DNA of 64,000 bases, taken from the NCBI GenBank assembly GCA_016191785.1, contig JACPVJ010000082.1, positions 62,001 through 126,000 of the forward strand, read 5' to 3'. A model generated the notes under the pieces. That model was given only the letters and a program-made list of their open reading frames with translations, did no database searches and was not told the origin of the DNA. The translations under genes and the position numbers were made by a program. Below are positions 39,096 through 49,392 of the stretch, piece by piece. The DNA comes from Myxococcales bacterium (GTDB taxonomy: Bacteria > Myxococcota_A > Polyangia > Polyangiales > Polyangiaceae). Numbering within the stretch: position 1 is the first letter of the stretch; the number at the start of each line of letters is the position of its first letter.

Positions 39096-39710
39096 ATGAG
39101 ACTCGGTTCTTTGCTCTTGGTCGCCGTCGGGGCCTTCGCCGTCGCGACGGGCTGCTCCGACGACACCCTGATCGCCACCAACGAGGCGACTGGGGGCGAG
39201 AGCGGCGCAGCGGGCTCGGGCGGCACGGACTCGGGCGCGGCCGGCTCGGGCGGTGGGGCCGCCGGCAGCGGGGGCGCTGCCGGTAGCACTGGCGGCGCCG
39301 GCAACACCGGGGGCGCGGCCGGCAGCGGGGGCGGCGCAGCCGGCAGCGGGGGCTGCACGCCCGGCGAAAAACAGACCGTGGGCACCTGCCAGAAGTGCGG
39401 CAGCTCGCGCCGCACTTGCAAGGCGAACGCCACCTGGGGCGACCCGGTGTGCGAAGACCAGAAAGAGTGCAGCCCGGGGGACAAGACCACCACGGGGTGC
39501 TCCGATCCGTGCGCCGAGAAGAACTGCGGCGCGAGCTGCACCTTCGGCAGCTGCGAGAAGAAGTCCACCGCCAAGTGCCTGTACAACAACGGCACCGAGT
39601 GGCAGTGCTGCGGCCCGAAGAAGTGGCAGTACTGCAGCAAGGACACCTGCGACTGGTTCGCCTGCGACGCCTGCTCGTCAGCCTCGTCGTGCTACACGAA
39701 GTGTACGTGA
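39096..39710 (+). CDS. Gly-rich, Cys-rich lipoprotein, shorter relative of the preceding gene
   Basis: This 204-residue protein has a leader ending VATGC and a Gly/Ala-rich linker (GSGGTDSGAAGSGG type). Its Cys-rich C-terminal domain (CTPGEKQTVGTCQKCGSS, ADKTTTGC-type block, CAEKNC, FGSCEKK, EWQCCGPKKWQYC) closely resembles that of the gene just upstream (both have CTPG, CxKCG and WQCCG blocks). The two are 15 bp apart and likely arose by duplication with loss of internal repeats. The role is unknown. Confidence 0.8.
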   Translation: MRLGSLLLVAVGAFAVATGCSDDTLIATNEATGGESGAAGSGGTDSGAAGSGGGAAGSGGAAGSTGGAGNTGGAAGSGGGAAGSGGCTPGEKQTVGTCQKCGSSRRTCKANATWGDPVCEDQKECSPGDKTTTGCSDPCAEKNCGASCTFGSCEKKSTAKCLYNNGTEWQCCGPKKWQYCSKDTCDWFACDACSSASSCYTKCT

Positions 39711-39712
39711 GC

Positions 39713-40372
39713 TCACGGCGCTGGCCCGGCGTCCGCCGGCGGCGGCTCGGGAACAGGCGGCGCCGCTTCGGGCTTGGCGGGCGGGCGCGGCAGGCGATCG
39801 GTCAGGATGATCTTCTTCTGAAACTCGGCGGTGCCCGGGTTGCCTTGGTGGCAGGCCTTGCACCGCAAGAGCCCGCCACCTTTCGCCTGAAGGTCTTCCA
39901 CCAAGTGGGTGGTCATCCACTCGGCGGCCCAGCGCGAGTCCCGGGGCTGGCCCAAGATCTTCGCCGTGCCCTTGCCGCCGCCCTGGTGGCAGTCGTTGCA
40001 CCAGAGCTCGCCGCCCTGTTTCTTTTCTAGCGCGGGGATCAGCTCGCGCGCCATCCAGTTGGCGACGTGCTTCCGGTGGGTCATCTTCGAGTAGTCCCGC
40101 TCGTCGTGGCAGAACGAGCACTCGACCCCGAGGAAGTGCTTCACGCCACCCATGATGGTGTACACCTCGCGCTGGCAGCGAGCCTTGGAGGCCACGCCGG
40201 TGTACTGCCTCTTCAGCGGCTCGGGCGGTGGCTTGCCGGGAACCGACGCGCAGTCGTCGGGCAGATCCGCACGGCGGCGCGCCGGCGCCGGCGGTTCGGA
40301 CGCCGGCTCGGGGGGCAGCGGCGCGCCCCCACACGCGCCCGCGAGCAGGCCGGCCCAGAGCACGATGCGCAT
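39713..40372 (-). CDS. Tri-heme cytochrome c-type lipoprotein
   Basis: The 219-residue protein has a lipoprotein leader (LLAGAC) and three heme c attachment motifs: CSFCH (85-89), CNDCH (125-129) and CKACH (171-175). Conserved His residues between them (MTHRKH near 98-102, TTHLVE near 156) could be distal heme ligands. Such proteins are periplasmic or outer-membrane electron carriers. A Pro/Ala-rich tail follows. The minus-strand frame is open upstream to 41038, but that part lies over the divergent DUF4336 gene. ATG 40372 is supported by the leader. Confidence 0.9.
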   Translation of the reverse strand: MRIVLWAGLLAGACGGAPLPPEPASEPPAPARRRADLPDDCASVPGKPPPEPLKRQYTGVASKARCQREVYTIMGGVKHFLGVECSFCHDERDYSKMTHRKHVANWMARELIPALEKKQGGELWCNDCHQGGGKGTAKILGQPRDSRWAAEWMTTHLVEDLQAKGGGLLRCKACHQGNPGTAEFQKKIILTDRLPRPPAKPEAAPPVPEPPPADAGPAP

Positions 40373-40423
40373 CGGTCGCCGACGATACACCGGCCCGACC
40401 GCGGTCGCGCTATCCTCGCGCCG

Positions 40424-41098
40424 GTGCCCCAACTCGAGCCCTTCGGCGACGACCTCTGGACCGTCTCGCGACCGCAGAAATTCTGGGGGGTCGAGACGGG
40501 GACGCGGACCACCGTGATCCGCCTCGGGGGCGGCGGCTTGTTCGTGCATTGTCCAGTCGCGCTCGACGCGGACCTGCGACGTGAAGTGGACGCGCTGGGC
40601 GAGGTGACCGCGGTCGTCGCCCCGAGCTTGTTCCACCACCTCTATGTCGGGCAGTGGCTCGAGGCGTATCCCGCGGCCACGGTGTGGGCGTGCCCGGGCC
40701 TCGAGCGCAAGCGCTCGGACCTCGCCTGGACCGGCGTGCTCGGCGACACGCCGGCAGAGGCGTGGCGGGCGGACGTCGATCAAGCGGCGTTCACCGCGCG
40801 GTTCGAGAACGAGATCGTGTTCTTTCACCCGAAGAGCCGCACGCTGGTGTGCGCCGACGCGCTCTTGAATCTGTCGCGCCACCCCTCGCGCCTGACCCGA
40901 GCCGCCGCCCGGCTGATGGCCAACACCGCGCCCGGTAAGGGCTGGCTCGAGCGCTTCGCGGTTCGAGACCATCGCCTGGGTCGGCGTCAGGTGGATCGGA
41001 TCGCCAGCTGGGACATCGAGAAGATCACGCTCGCGCACGGCGAGCAGGTCACGCGGGACGGCAGGCGCGTGCTGCTCGACGGGTATTCGTGGCTGTGA
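40424..41098 (+). CDS. DUF4336 (metallo-hydrolase-like) protein
   Basis: This 224-residue protein fits the DUF4336 family of plants, cyanobacteria and proteobacteria: an N-terminal DDLWTVSRPQKFWGVE, HCPVALDADL, APSLFHHLYVGQWLEAYPAA and VFFHPKSRTLVCADALLNL. The fold resembles metallo-beta-lactamase, but the metal ligands are mostly lost, so the reaction is unknown. The start is a GTG at 40424, 51 bp from the divergent cytochrome gene. Confidence 0.75.
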   Translation: MPQLEPFGDDLWTVSRPQKFWGVETGTRTTVIRLGGGGLFVHCPVALDADLRREVDALGEVTAVVAPSLFHHLYVGQWLEAYPAATVWACPGLERKRSDLAWTGVLGDTPAEAWRADVDQAAFTARFENEIVFFHPKSRTLVCADALLNLSRHPSRLTRAAARLMANTAPGKGWLERFAVRDHRLGRRQVDRIASWDIEKITLAHGEQVTRDGRRVLLDGYSWL

Positions 41099-41128
41099 CG
41101 GGCCGGCCTGCCAGCTTCCGCCGCTGAC

Positions 41129-41620
41129 TCAGGGACCCGCCGGGGCCGACGCCGGCGCCGGCACGAAGGCCAGGGGCAGCACCACCTGGATGCAACCGCC
41201 GGTGGGAGCCGGATAGCGCGTGTCCAAGTGGCGCACCAGACACGTCTCGAACTCGCTCGACACGTTCATGGTCGACGAGGTGATCTTGGTCTCGCAGGGC
41301 GCGCCGTCCTCCGCCACGGTGAGGGTGACGAGCAGTCGGCCCCGGGTCTCGGGGTTTCGCTTCAGCTCTTGCTCGTAGCACTTCCGCGCCTGCCCCGCGC
41401 GCTCGCGAAGCGCCGCCGTGAGCGCGTCGGAGGCGCTGCCGTTGCACGGCTGGCTGCAACTGCCGCGCTCGACGACGCGCGGGACCGGTGGGGTGGCCTC
41501 GAGCGTGCTCGCCGTCGCCTCGGGCTCGGCGCGCGGCACCTCGACGCCCGGGTTCTCGGCCTTCGGCGCCGGGGCGGGGCCGCACGCGAGCACCAAAAAC
41601 GAGAGCGAGAGCACGCGCAT
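41129..41620 (-). CDS. AgmX/PglI C-terminal-type domain lipoprotein
   Basis: The 163-residue protein has a lipoprotein leader (FLVLAC), a Pro/Glu linker, and a C-terminal domain with GRLLVTLTVAEDGAPCETKITSS (seen as two short blocks), FETCLVRHLDTRYPAPTGG and VVLPLAF. This is the TonB-C-like domain recurring in myxobacterial motility (AgmX/PglI) and other envelope proteins. It carries extra Cys pairs (CSQPC, CYEQE, CIQV). No gliding genes lie nearby, so a motility role is not implied. Confidence 0.75.
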   Translation of the reverse strand: MRVLSLSFLVLACGPAPAPKAENPGVEVPRAEPEATASTLEATPPVPRVVERGSCSQPCNGSASDALTAALRERAGQARKCYEQELKRNPETRGRLLVTLTVAEDGAPCETKITSSTMNVSSEFETCLVRHLDTRYPAPTGGCIQVVLPLAFVPAPASAPAGP

Positions 41621-41756
41621 TCCGACGACCGGTGTGTAGCGCGGCGGCTCGGCGCGGGCAAAACACCGCCACCGTGCCCAAGGTCGCGCCGTCCTTGCCG
41701 CACCGGCAACGCTGATCTACGTCGGCACGACTTTTCCCCGGAGGACCTCCACAAAA

Positions 41757-43145
<1,389 letters not shown>

Positions 43146-43255
43146 TCTAGCCGAAGCGCACCTCTGCACACACCGGCTCCGGAACCATTTCGCTGATTTC
43201 GGAGCCGCGGGCTTCCATTGTCCTCGGCCCCAAGCGGCGATAGGGTCCCCGGCAC

Positions 43256-43756
43256 GTGAGTCACGGGGCACTCCCTCCGCCCAGCGTCGTGTGCGTGGGC
43301 TGCGGTCAGCGTTTGGATCTGACCCGGGATCGGTGCGCCGCCTGCGGCCAGGCCGTGGTGCGGGAGCCCGAGGACTCGGATCCCACCTGGCCGGAACCCG
43401 TGGAGAACCCGGCCATCGTCGGCACTCCGCTCGCCGGCGCGAACCGTCAAGAGCGGCTCGATCGCATCGTGCGCGATCTCGAAGTCAGCGTGCGGCGGGC
43501 CGGCCCGACCTTGCAGCTGACGCTGCTGCTGAGGCGCGGCAATCCCCTGCCTCCGCTTCCGGTCGAGCTGGGCGTGTCGTTGCTCGATGCCCAGGGCCGG
43601 CACAGCGGCCCGCCGGACGCCTTCGTGCGGATCGAAGCCCTGCAAGAGCCGGTGCTCTGCTCCGTGCCGGCGCGAGGCCTGCGCACCGGCGATCCGGCCG
43701 CGCTCTCGTTCAGCCTGGGCGACGCCGACACCGAGCTAGCGACGCTCGTCCAATAG
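43256..43756 (+). CDS. Small zinc-ribbon protein of unknown function
   Basis: The 166-residue protein begins with a four-Cys zinc ribbon (CVGCGQ then CAACGQ, about residues 13-32) followed by an acidic linker and a beta-rich region (LQLTLLLRRG, VELGVSLLDAQGR, PDAFVRIEALQE). There is no signal peptide, so it is cytoplasmic. The rest is not recognised. The start is a GTG at 43256, 110 bp after icd; no functional link is apparent. Confidence 0.7.
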   Translation: MSHGALPPPSVVCVGCGQRLDLTRDRCAACGQAVVREPEDSDPTWPEPVENPAIVGTPLAGANRQERLDRIVRDLEVSVRRAGPTLQLTLLLRRGNPLPPLPVELGVSLLDAQGRHSGPPDAFVRIEALQEPVLCSVPARGLRTGDPAALSFSLGDADTELATLVQ

Positions 43757-43827
43757 CTGGGCACCGAGCGCACACACTGCCGCGACCACCCGCTGACGCA
43801 CCCCGGGCTCGACCGCGACTCCGCTCG

Positions 43828-45177
43828 TCAGCGCTGCATCAAGTGCACGTCGATCACCTGGCCCATGCTGGGCACGCCGCCGCGGTCGAACACCATGACC
43901 GAACGCTCGAGCTCGCAGTTGCCTCGCTCGTCGCAGCGCGGCGTGTGGCGGAAGCCCAGATCGATCCGCGTGACCCCCCGCGACGCGAGCGAGGAGAGCT
44001 CGCTCGGCTGGGACTGCCGATCGCGGTCGGCGTCGGACCAGAGCACGAGGCTCGGATACGCCGGGTCGGCGGGGGTGATGGCGCCGTCGCGGTCGGCGTC
44101 GAGCTCGGCCAGGGCGAAGAAGCCGTTCTCGGCGCGAGTGCCGTCGCTCAGGGTCGTGCCCGAGCCGAACAGCTCGCCGCCGTCGTCGATGCGACCATTC
44201 CCGTTGCGGTCGAGCGCCAGCCATGGCGTGCGCGCGGTGGGCCAGTCGCTGCCCACGCTGGCCGATGAACGATCGATGTCGAAGCTGCCGCTCGCCGGAG
44301 AGAGCTCGGCCGGAGCACCGTCGAACGACAGCACCAGCGGCGTCGAGCAGCGCCACGTGCGCCACTGCGAGTCGGTGCACTGGAAGGTATTGCCGGTCAT
44401 CACGACCTTGCCGTCGCAGTGGTCGTCGACCCACTTCTTGACCGCGTCGTCCCAGTTCTGGGGCCCGTTGTTGGCCTCGTCGCGCCGGTGGCACCAGGCC
44501 TGGAACCAATCCCAGGCGCAGCCGTTGGTGTTGTGCTCGGCACCGCATTTGTCGCCGTAGCCCAGGTCGCCGTTGCAGTTGTGGGGCTCGAGGTCGCTAC
44601 AGTCGAAGGTCTTGCCGCAGTCCTCGTCGGCCTTGCCATCGCAGTCGTCGTCTTTGCCGTTGCCGCACAGCTCGACCGGCGGGACGCACTCGTCGGGCTT
44701 CCCGTCAGGTCGGCAATATGTGTCGCCGGTCGAGCCGCAGGCGGTGACGCAAGTGATCACCTGATTCGGCGGGCAGGGCCCACCGCCCGCATAGCCGCCG
44801 CTGCCACCGGTCGATTCCCCGCCCTCGCCGCCCTCGCCACCTTGACCGCCCCCGCCCTGCAGGCATGCGTTGTCGACGGTTCCGTCGCAGTCGTTGTCCA
44901 CTCCGTCCCCGCACTCGTCTTTGGACGGGACCGCGGGCTGACACGACCCCCACTTTCCCTGCGAGTTGCAGTACCGCTCGCCCGCAGCGCAGCCCACCGA
45001 GTCGGGCACGTTGCACGCCACGCTGGTGCCGGGAGCGCAGCTGTCCGCGAGGGGCGACATGGCGCTGCCCTCGTTCGAGGCCACCCCGTCGTCGTCCGGG
45101 GAGGCGGCGCAGGCGACCGCGAGACCAATCACCGACAGAACTGCGAGAGAGCGAGGCGACGGGACGCGAAGAATCAT
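43828..45177 (-). CDS. MopE/EF-hand-type calcium-binding lipoprotein, Cys-rich
   Basis: The 449-residue secreted protein has a lipobox (GLAVAC). Residues 40-200 hold the myxobacterial putative metal-binding pattern DGVDNDCDGTVDNAC and GNGKDDDCDGKADEDC, separated by Gly-rich linkers. The central part is Cys/Trp-rich (HCDGKVVM, CTDSQWRTWRCSTP). The C-terminal half has two EF-hand-like loops, LDRNGNGRIDDGGELF and LDADRDGAITPADP, and further Asp-rich loops (DADRDRQSQPSE). Calcium binding is likely; the partner is unknown. It is divergent from the FHA regulator gene. Confidence 0.85.
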   Translation of the reverse strand: MILRVPSPRSLAVLSVIGLAVACAASPDDDGVASNEGSAMSPLADSCAPGTSVACNVPDSVGCAAGERYCNSQGKWGSCQPAVPSKDECGDGVDNDCDGTVDNACLQGGGGQGGEGGEGGESTGGSGGYAGGGPCPPNQVITCVTACGSTGDTYCRPDGKPDECVPPVELCGNGKDDDCDGKADEDCGKTFDCSDLEPHNCNGDLGYGDKCGAEHNTNGCAWDWFQAWCHRRDEANNGPQNWDDAVKKWVDDHCDGKVVMTGNTFQCTDSQWRTWRCSTPLVLSFDGAPAELSPASGSFDIDRSSASVGSDWPTARTPWLALDRNGNGRIDDGGELFGSGTTLSDGTRAENGFFALAELDADRDGAITPADPAYPSLVLWSDADRDRQSQPSELSSLASRGVTRIDLGFRHTPRCDERGNCELERSVMVFDRGGVPSMGQVIDVHLMQR

Positions 45178-45333
45178 GGGGTTCCTCCGAAGCGAGCGGG
45201 TGGCTCGAGGGAGGGAGCAACCGGTGTGCCAGCGGCAGCGGTCCCGGAATTTCCGCGGTTTCCACCGGCGCCGCGCCGCGCACACCACCGCCAGGGGGGG
45301 ACGATCCCCGGGATTTGACCTGGTTTCGCTGTT

Positions 45334-45359
45334 CGGACAGTGTCCGTACACTCGGACAC
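45334..45359. promoter_or_regulatory. Overlapping inverted repeats immediately before the FHA-AAA+ regulator
   Basis: CGGACA-G-TGTCCG (45334-45346) is a perfect inverted repeat. GTGTCCG (45340-45346) also pairs with CGGACAC (45353-45359) across six bases. The second repeat ends 3 nt before the ATG, so protein binding or RNA folding there would block initiation. Such a site suits autoregulation. Confidence 0.5.
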
Positions 45360-45362
45360 CGC

Positions 45363-46649
45363 ATGAGCGAACGGACGGATACCCACACGGCGCTGGACTT
45401 GCCCGAGCTCTCGGAAGCAAGACCCGTGATCGGGGTCGTCGTTGCATTCAGCGAAGGCGTGCCCGCGGCCCGTGCGGTCGCGGTCGAGGGTTGCGTCCGC
45501 GTCGGGCGCGATCCCGACCTCGAGCTCTCGGTGGACGACGGCAAGGCATCGCGCTGCCATGCCGAGCTCGGGCCCGGCACGGGGGGCGTCGTGGTGACCG
45601 ACCTCGAGAGCCGGAACGGCACCTTCTTGAACGGCGAGCCGCTCTCGTCGCCGGGCACCCTCGCCAAGGTCGGGGCGACGATTCGCGTCGGGCGCACCGT
45701 GCTCTTGGTCGTGGCGAACGTTCGGCCCCACCTGCGGGAGGCCACCGTGGAACCGCTGCTGGTGGGCGGCCCGGCGCTCGACGAGACGCGCCAGGTCATA
45801 GCCGTGGTGGGCCCGAGCCGTGTGCCGGTGTTGATCGAGGGCGAGACCGGTACCGGCAAGGAGCTGGTCGCGCAGTCCATTCACGACCGGAGCGGTCGCA
45901 AGGGTGAGCTGTGCGCGGTCAATTGCGCCGCGTTGCCCGCCGAGCTGGTCGAGTCGGAGCTGTTCGGTCATGCGCGGGGCGCCTTCTCGTCGTCGGCCGG
46001 AGCGCGCAAGGGGCTGTTCCGCGCCGCCGACGGCGGCAGCTTGTTCCTGGACGAGATCGGCGATCTTCCTCTGGGCTCCCAGGCCAAGCTGCTGCGAGTG
46101 CTCGAGACGGGTGAGGTCCGGGCAGTCGGCGAGGATCAACCGGTTCGGGTGGACGTGCGAGTGATTGCCGCCACCAACCGCGATCTCGAGCGGATGATCG
46201 CCGAAGGGCAGTTCCGCGCCGACCTCTTCCACCGGATCGCCACCGGGCGGGTGGTGCTGCCACCGCTGCGCGCCCGGCGCGAGGACGTGCCCCTGCTGGC
46301 ACGGCTCTTCGTGCGGGGCGACCTCACCTTCACGGCCCGCGCGATGGAACGCCTCATGGCGCACGGCTGGCCGGGGAACGTGCGCGAGCTCAAGAACGTG
46401 ATCGCCGCGGCGGTCGCCCGGGTGGACGCTCGCGGGTCGGTGCGCGTCGATGCCGAGGACCTGCTTCTGGACGGCCGGCCTGCACTAACCAGCCAAGGGG
46501 CCCCCAACGAAGAGCGTCGGGTGCGCGACGCCTTGTCCGAGCACGCCGGCAACGTGACGCACGTGGCCCGCGCCCTCGGCGTGCGCCGCGCCGCGCTCTA
46601 CGAGCTCTTCAAGCGTTGGGACATCGACCCGGCGGCGTATCGGCGCTGA
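45363..46649 (+). CDS. FHA-domain, sigma54-type AAA+ regulator with degenerate GAFTGA
   Basis: The 428-residue protein has an N-terminal FHA domain (about 40-115; VGRD, SRCH and SRNGTF motifs), which binds phosphothreonine. A central AAA+ domain (130-360) carries Walker A GETGTGKE (160-167) and Walker [10 protein letters not shown], with [12 protein letters not shown] and [14 protein letters not shown]-terminal Fis-type helix-turn-helix (390-415) follows. Where sigma54 activators have GAFTGA, residues 206-211 read GAFSSS. This loop contacts sigma54, so the protein may not activate it. The ATG at 45363 is preferred to longer upstream frames. Neighbouring Ser/Thr kinases could phosphorylate its ligand. 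Confidence 0.9.
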   Translation: MSERTDTHTALDLPELSEARPVIGVVVAFSEGVPAARAVAVEGCVRVGRDPDLELSVDDGKASRCHAELGPGTGGVVVTDLESRNGTFLNGEPLSSPGTLAKVGATIRVGRTVLLVVANVRPHLREATVEPLLVGGPALDETRQVIAVVGPSRVPVLIEGETGTGKELVAQSIHDRSGRKGELCAVNCAALPAELVESELFGHARGAFSSSAGARKGLFRAADGGSLFLDEIGDLPLGSQAKLLRVLETGEVRAVGEDQPVRVDVRVIAATNRDLERMIAEGQFRADLFHRIATGRVVLPPLRARREDVPLLARLFVRGDLTFTARAMERLMAHGWPGNVRELKNVIAAAVARVDARGSVRVDAEDLLLDGRPALTSQGAPNEERRVRDALSEHAGNVTHVARALGVRRAALYELFKRWDIDPAAYRR

Positions 46650-46656
46650 GCGCGCG

Positions 46657-48294
46657 TCACTTGCACCAACCCCATTCACACTTGCCACCAGGTCCGCAGT
46701 TCTTGCTCTCGCAACACTCGGGGGCACAGTAGGCCCCACACTCCGTGGGCAACCACGGCGGGCACACGCAGCTGCCGCCCTCGCACTTCTGCCCGTATCC
46801 GCACTTCTTGTTGCACTGCCCGCAGTGGCTCGCGTTGGTGTACACGTCCACGCATTGGTTGCCGCAAACGGCCACCCCCCCGGGGCAGGTGACCTTGCAC
46901 TGACCGTTCTCGCAGGCCGCGGACCCACCCAGCGCCGCGGTGCAGACATTCCCGCAGGTGCCGCAGTTGTCCGTGGTCGTCTTCAGGTCCACGCAGCGGT
47001 TTCCGCACTTGGTGAAACCCGCGTTGCAGGTGACGGTGCATGCTCCGCCGACGCAGGCCGGCGCCCCGTTCCCGCCGCTGGGAGGCGCACACGGCGTACA
47101 CGAGGCTCCGCAGTGCGTCGCGTCAGTGGTGGTGTCGAAGCAGGTCGTGCCCGAGCCGCAGGTCGAGAAGCCAGCCGAGCAGCCGACGCCGCAATTGCCC
47201 GACACGCAGGTGGCAAATCCGTTGGCGGTGCCATTGCACTTCTTGGTGCAGCTCCCGCAGTGGGCGGGGTCGCTGGTGGTGTTGGTCTCGCACCCCGGCG
47301 TCGCGTCGCAGTCGGCGTAGCCGGTGCTGCAGCCGCCCGTCGCGCACTTACCTTCGACACACGTGGGCGTGCCGTTGGTGGCGGAGCAGGCGCTTCCGCA
47401 GGCGCCGCAGTGCGACACGTGGGTCTTCAGATCGGTCTCGCACCCGTTGTCCTTGTCGTTGTCGCAGTTGCCCCAGCCAGGGTTGCAGAGCAGGTCGCAC
47501 ACGCCCTTGACGCAGCCTGCGGTCCCGTTGGTCGAGTTGCACTTCTTGCCGCAGCCGCCGCAGCTCGAAGGGTCGGTGCTGGCGCTGCTCTCGCAGCCAT
47601 TCGCCGCCTTGCCGTCGCAATCGGCCCAGTCTTTGTCGCAGGTCTCGACCACGCAGCGCGCCACCGGATACCCTGCCGGGTTGGCCTCGCACTTCGAGCT
47701 CGCGTGGGGGAGCTTGCAGGTGTTCCCACAGAACGAGCAGTTGTTCATGTCGGTCGTGAGATCGACCTCGCACCCGTTCGCCGGGTTCTTGTCGCAGTTG
47801 CCGGAGGTGGGTGGCGAGCACGGGTTTTCGACGCACGCGCCCTCGATGCACACGGCGGTGGGACTCACCTTGACCGCGCAGTCGGTGCCGCAGACCCCAC
47901 AGTTCTGTGGGTCGTTCTGCAGACTGGTCTCGCAGCCGTCGCTCGAGTCGGTGTTGCAGTCGCTCCAGCCGGTCTCGCAACTGCCCACCGCACAGCCCAC
48001 GGGGTCGGCACACTTGGCAGTGGCATGCGGCAACTCGCACGGAGCACACGCTGTCGAGCCCTTGCACCCGCTGGCCGGGCTGTCGGCCGACTCGCAGGTC
48101 AGTTTACCGTTCTCGTCGGGGCAGGCCTTGGACCCGGGAAAACAGGTATTCGAGATGCTGCCCGAGTCGCTGCCCCCCCCACCGCCGGTCGCGCCGGCGT
48201 CCGCCGGGCCGGCGCCGGTCTGCTCGATGCCGCACGCCCCTGCCGCGGCGAAGGCCGCCAGAGCGAGCACCGCGAGCGAGAGCCAACGCCGCAT
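46657..48294 (-). CDS. Cys-rich repeat lipoprotein (545 aa)
   Basis: The secreted protein has a signal ending AAGAC and a Gly-rich linker. About ten Cys-rich modules of 40-50 residues follow, each with the pattern CxxGWxDCN..GCE..DPxxCGxCGxxC (e.g. GCAVGSCETGWSDCN; HCGACGSACSATNG; CGTCGNVCTAALGG). The end has CESKNCGPGGKCEWGWCK. This kind of repeat is common in myxobacterial secreted proteins and could be a disulfide-stabilised adhesion stalk. The upstream frame to 48468 lacks a signal sequence, so the ATG at 48294 is used. It is tail-to-tail with the regulator gene. Confidence 0.88.
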   Translation of the reverse strand: MRRWLSLAVLALAAFAAAGACGIEQTGAGPADAGATGGGGGSDSGSISNTCFPGSKACPDENGKLTCESADSPASGCKGSTACAPCELPHATAKCADPVGCAVGSCETGWSDCNTDSSDGCETSLQNDPQNCGVCGTDCAVKVSPTAVCIEGACVENPCSPPTSGNCDKNPANGCEVDLTTDMNNCSFCGNTCKLPHASSKCEANPAGYPVARCVVETCDKDWADCDGKAANGCESSASTDPSSCGGCGKKCNSTNGTAGCVKGVCDLLCNPGWGNCDNDKDNGCETDLKTHVSHCGACGSACSATNGTPTCVEGKCATGGCSTGYADCDATPGCETNTTSDPAHCGSCTKKCNGTANGFATCVSGNCGVGCSAGFSTCGSGTTCFDTTTDATHCGASCTPCAPPSGGNGAPACVGGACTVTCNAGFTKCGNRCVDLKTTTDNCGTCGNVCTAALGGSAACENGQCKVTCPGGVAVCGNQCVDVYTNASHCGQCNKKCGYGQKCEGGSCVCPPWLPTECGAYCAPECCESKNCGPGGKCEWGWCK

Positions 48295-48446
48295 CGAGCC
48301 AAGCGTACCCGCCCGGCGATTTCTGCGCAAAGCGGGAGCGTTCTGCCGCGATTGCGGCCGCCAGGGCATCGAGCTAAGTGTGCCGCGCCGTGCTCGCCGG
48401 GGGGTGAGAGCCGCCCCTCCGAAGTACTCAGAAAGGTCCACGTCAC

Positions 48447-49388
48447 ATGGCAAGGAAGAAGATCGCACTCATTGGCGCAGGCAACATCGGCGGCGAGCTC
48501 GCCAACCTGTGCGTGGCGAAAGAGCTCGGGGACGTCGTCTTGTTCGACATCCCGGCGAAAGAGAGCTTCGCCAAGGGCAAGGCCCTGGACCTCGAGCAGA
48601 GCTCGGCGATGAACGGGGGCGACGTGCGCGTCACCGGCACCTCGAAGTGGGAAGACTGCGCCGGGTCGGACGTGATGATCATCACCGCCGGCATCCCCCG
48701 CAAGCCGGGGCAGAGCCGCGACGACCTGGTCGGCGTCAACCTGCCGATCATCCGCGACGTGGCCGACAACGCCAAGAAGCACTGCCCGAACGCGTTCGTG
48801 ATCGTGATCTCGAACCCGCTCGACGCGATGGTCTACGAGCTCAAGCGCCGCACGGGCTTCGCCGCAGAGAAGGTGGTGGGCATGGCGGGCGTGCTCGACA
48901 GCGCGCGGTTCACCCTGTTCTTGGCGCGCGAGCTCGGTGCCAGCATCAAGGACATCCGCGCCATGGTGCTCGGCGGCCACGGCGACGACATGGTTCCGGT
49001 GCTGTCGAACTGCACGATCAGCGGCGTGCCCCTGCCGCAGATGATCGCCAAGGACAAGCTGTCGGCCATCGTCGACCGCACGCGCAAGGGCGGCGGCGAG
49101 ATCGTCGGGCTGATGGGCACCAGCGCGTACTACGCGCCGGCCGCCGCCGCGATCGCCATGGCCGAGGCCTACCTGGGTGACCAGAAGCGCCTCTTGCCCT
49201 GCGCCGCGTACTTGACCGGCGAGTACGGGTACAAGGACCTGTACATGGGCGTGCCGGTGGTGATCGGCGCCGGCGGGGTCGAGAAGATCCTCGAGATCCC
49301 GCTGAACGACGAAGAGAAGGGCATGCTCGCCAAGAGCGCGGCCAGCGTTCAGAGCGTGGTCGACGTGGTCAAGAAGGCCGCGGGCTGA
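48447..49388 (+). CDS. mdh: Malate dehydrogenase
   Basis: The 313-residue protein is an MDH of the LDH-like class, oxidising malate to oxaloacetate with NAD in the cytoplasm. It has the Rossmann GAGNIGG at residues 10-16, the substrate-binding RKPGQSR (two Arg), SNPLDAM, and the catalytic His in [11 protein letters not shown]. The Arg in [11 protein letters not shown] at the specificity site favours malate over lactate. Start and size are normal for the family. It is tail-to-tail with the AckA-PduL fusion gene (4 bp apart). Confidence 0.97.
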   Translation: MARKKIALIGAGNIGGELANLCVAKELGDVVLFDIPAKESFAKGKALDLEQSSAMNGGDVRVTGTSKWEDCAGSDVMIITAGIPRKPGQSRDDLVGVNLPIIRDVADNAKKHCPNAFVIVISNPLDAMVYELKRRTGFAAEKVVGMAGVLDSARFTLFLARELGASIKDIRAMVLGGHGDDMVPVLSNCTISGVPLPQMIAKDKLSAIVDRTRKGGGEIVGLMGTSAYYAPAAAAIAMAEAYLGDQKRLLPCAAYLTGEYGYKDLYMGVPVVIGAGGVEKILEIPLNDEEKGMLAKSAASVQSVVDVVKKAAG

Positions 49389-49392
49389 CGCT

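Noticed and set aside
43736-43830. Short minus-strand extension beyond the EF-hand lipoprotein stop
   Set aside because: The frame differs from the lipoprotein, there is no start codon or ribosome site, and it is under 40 residues.
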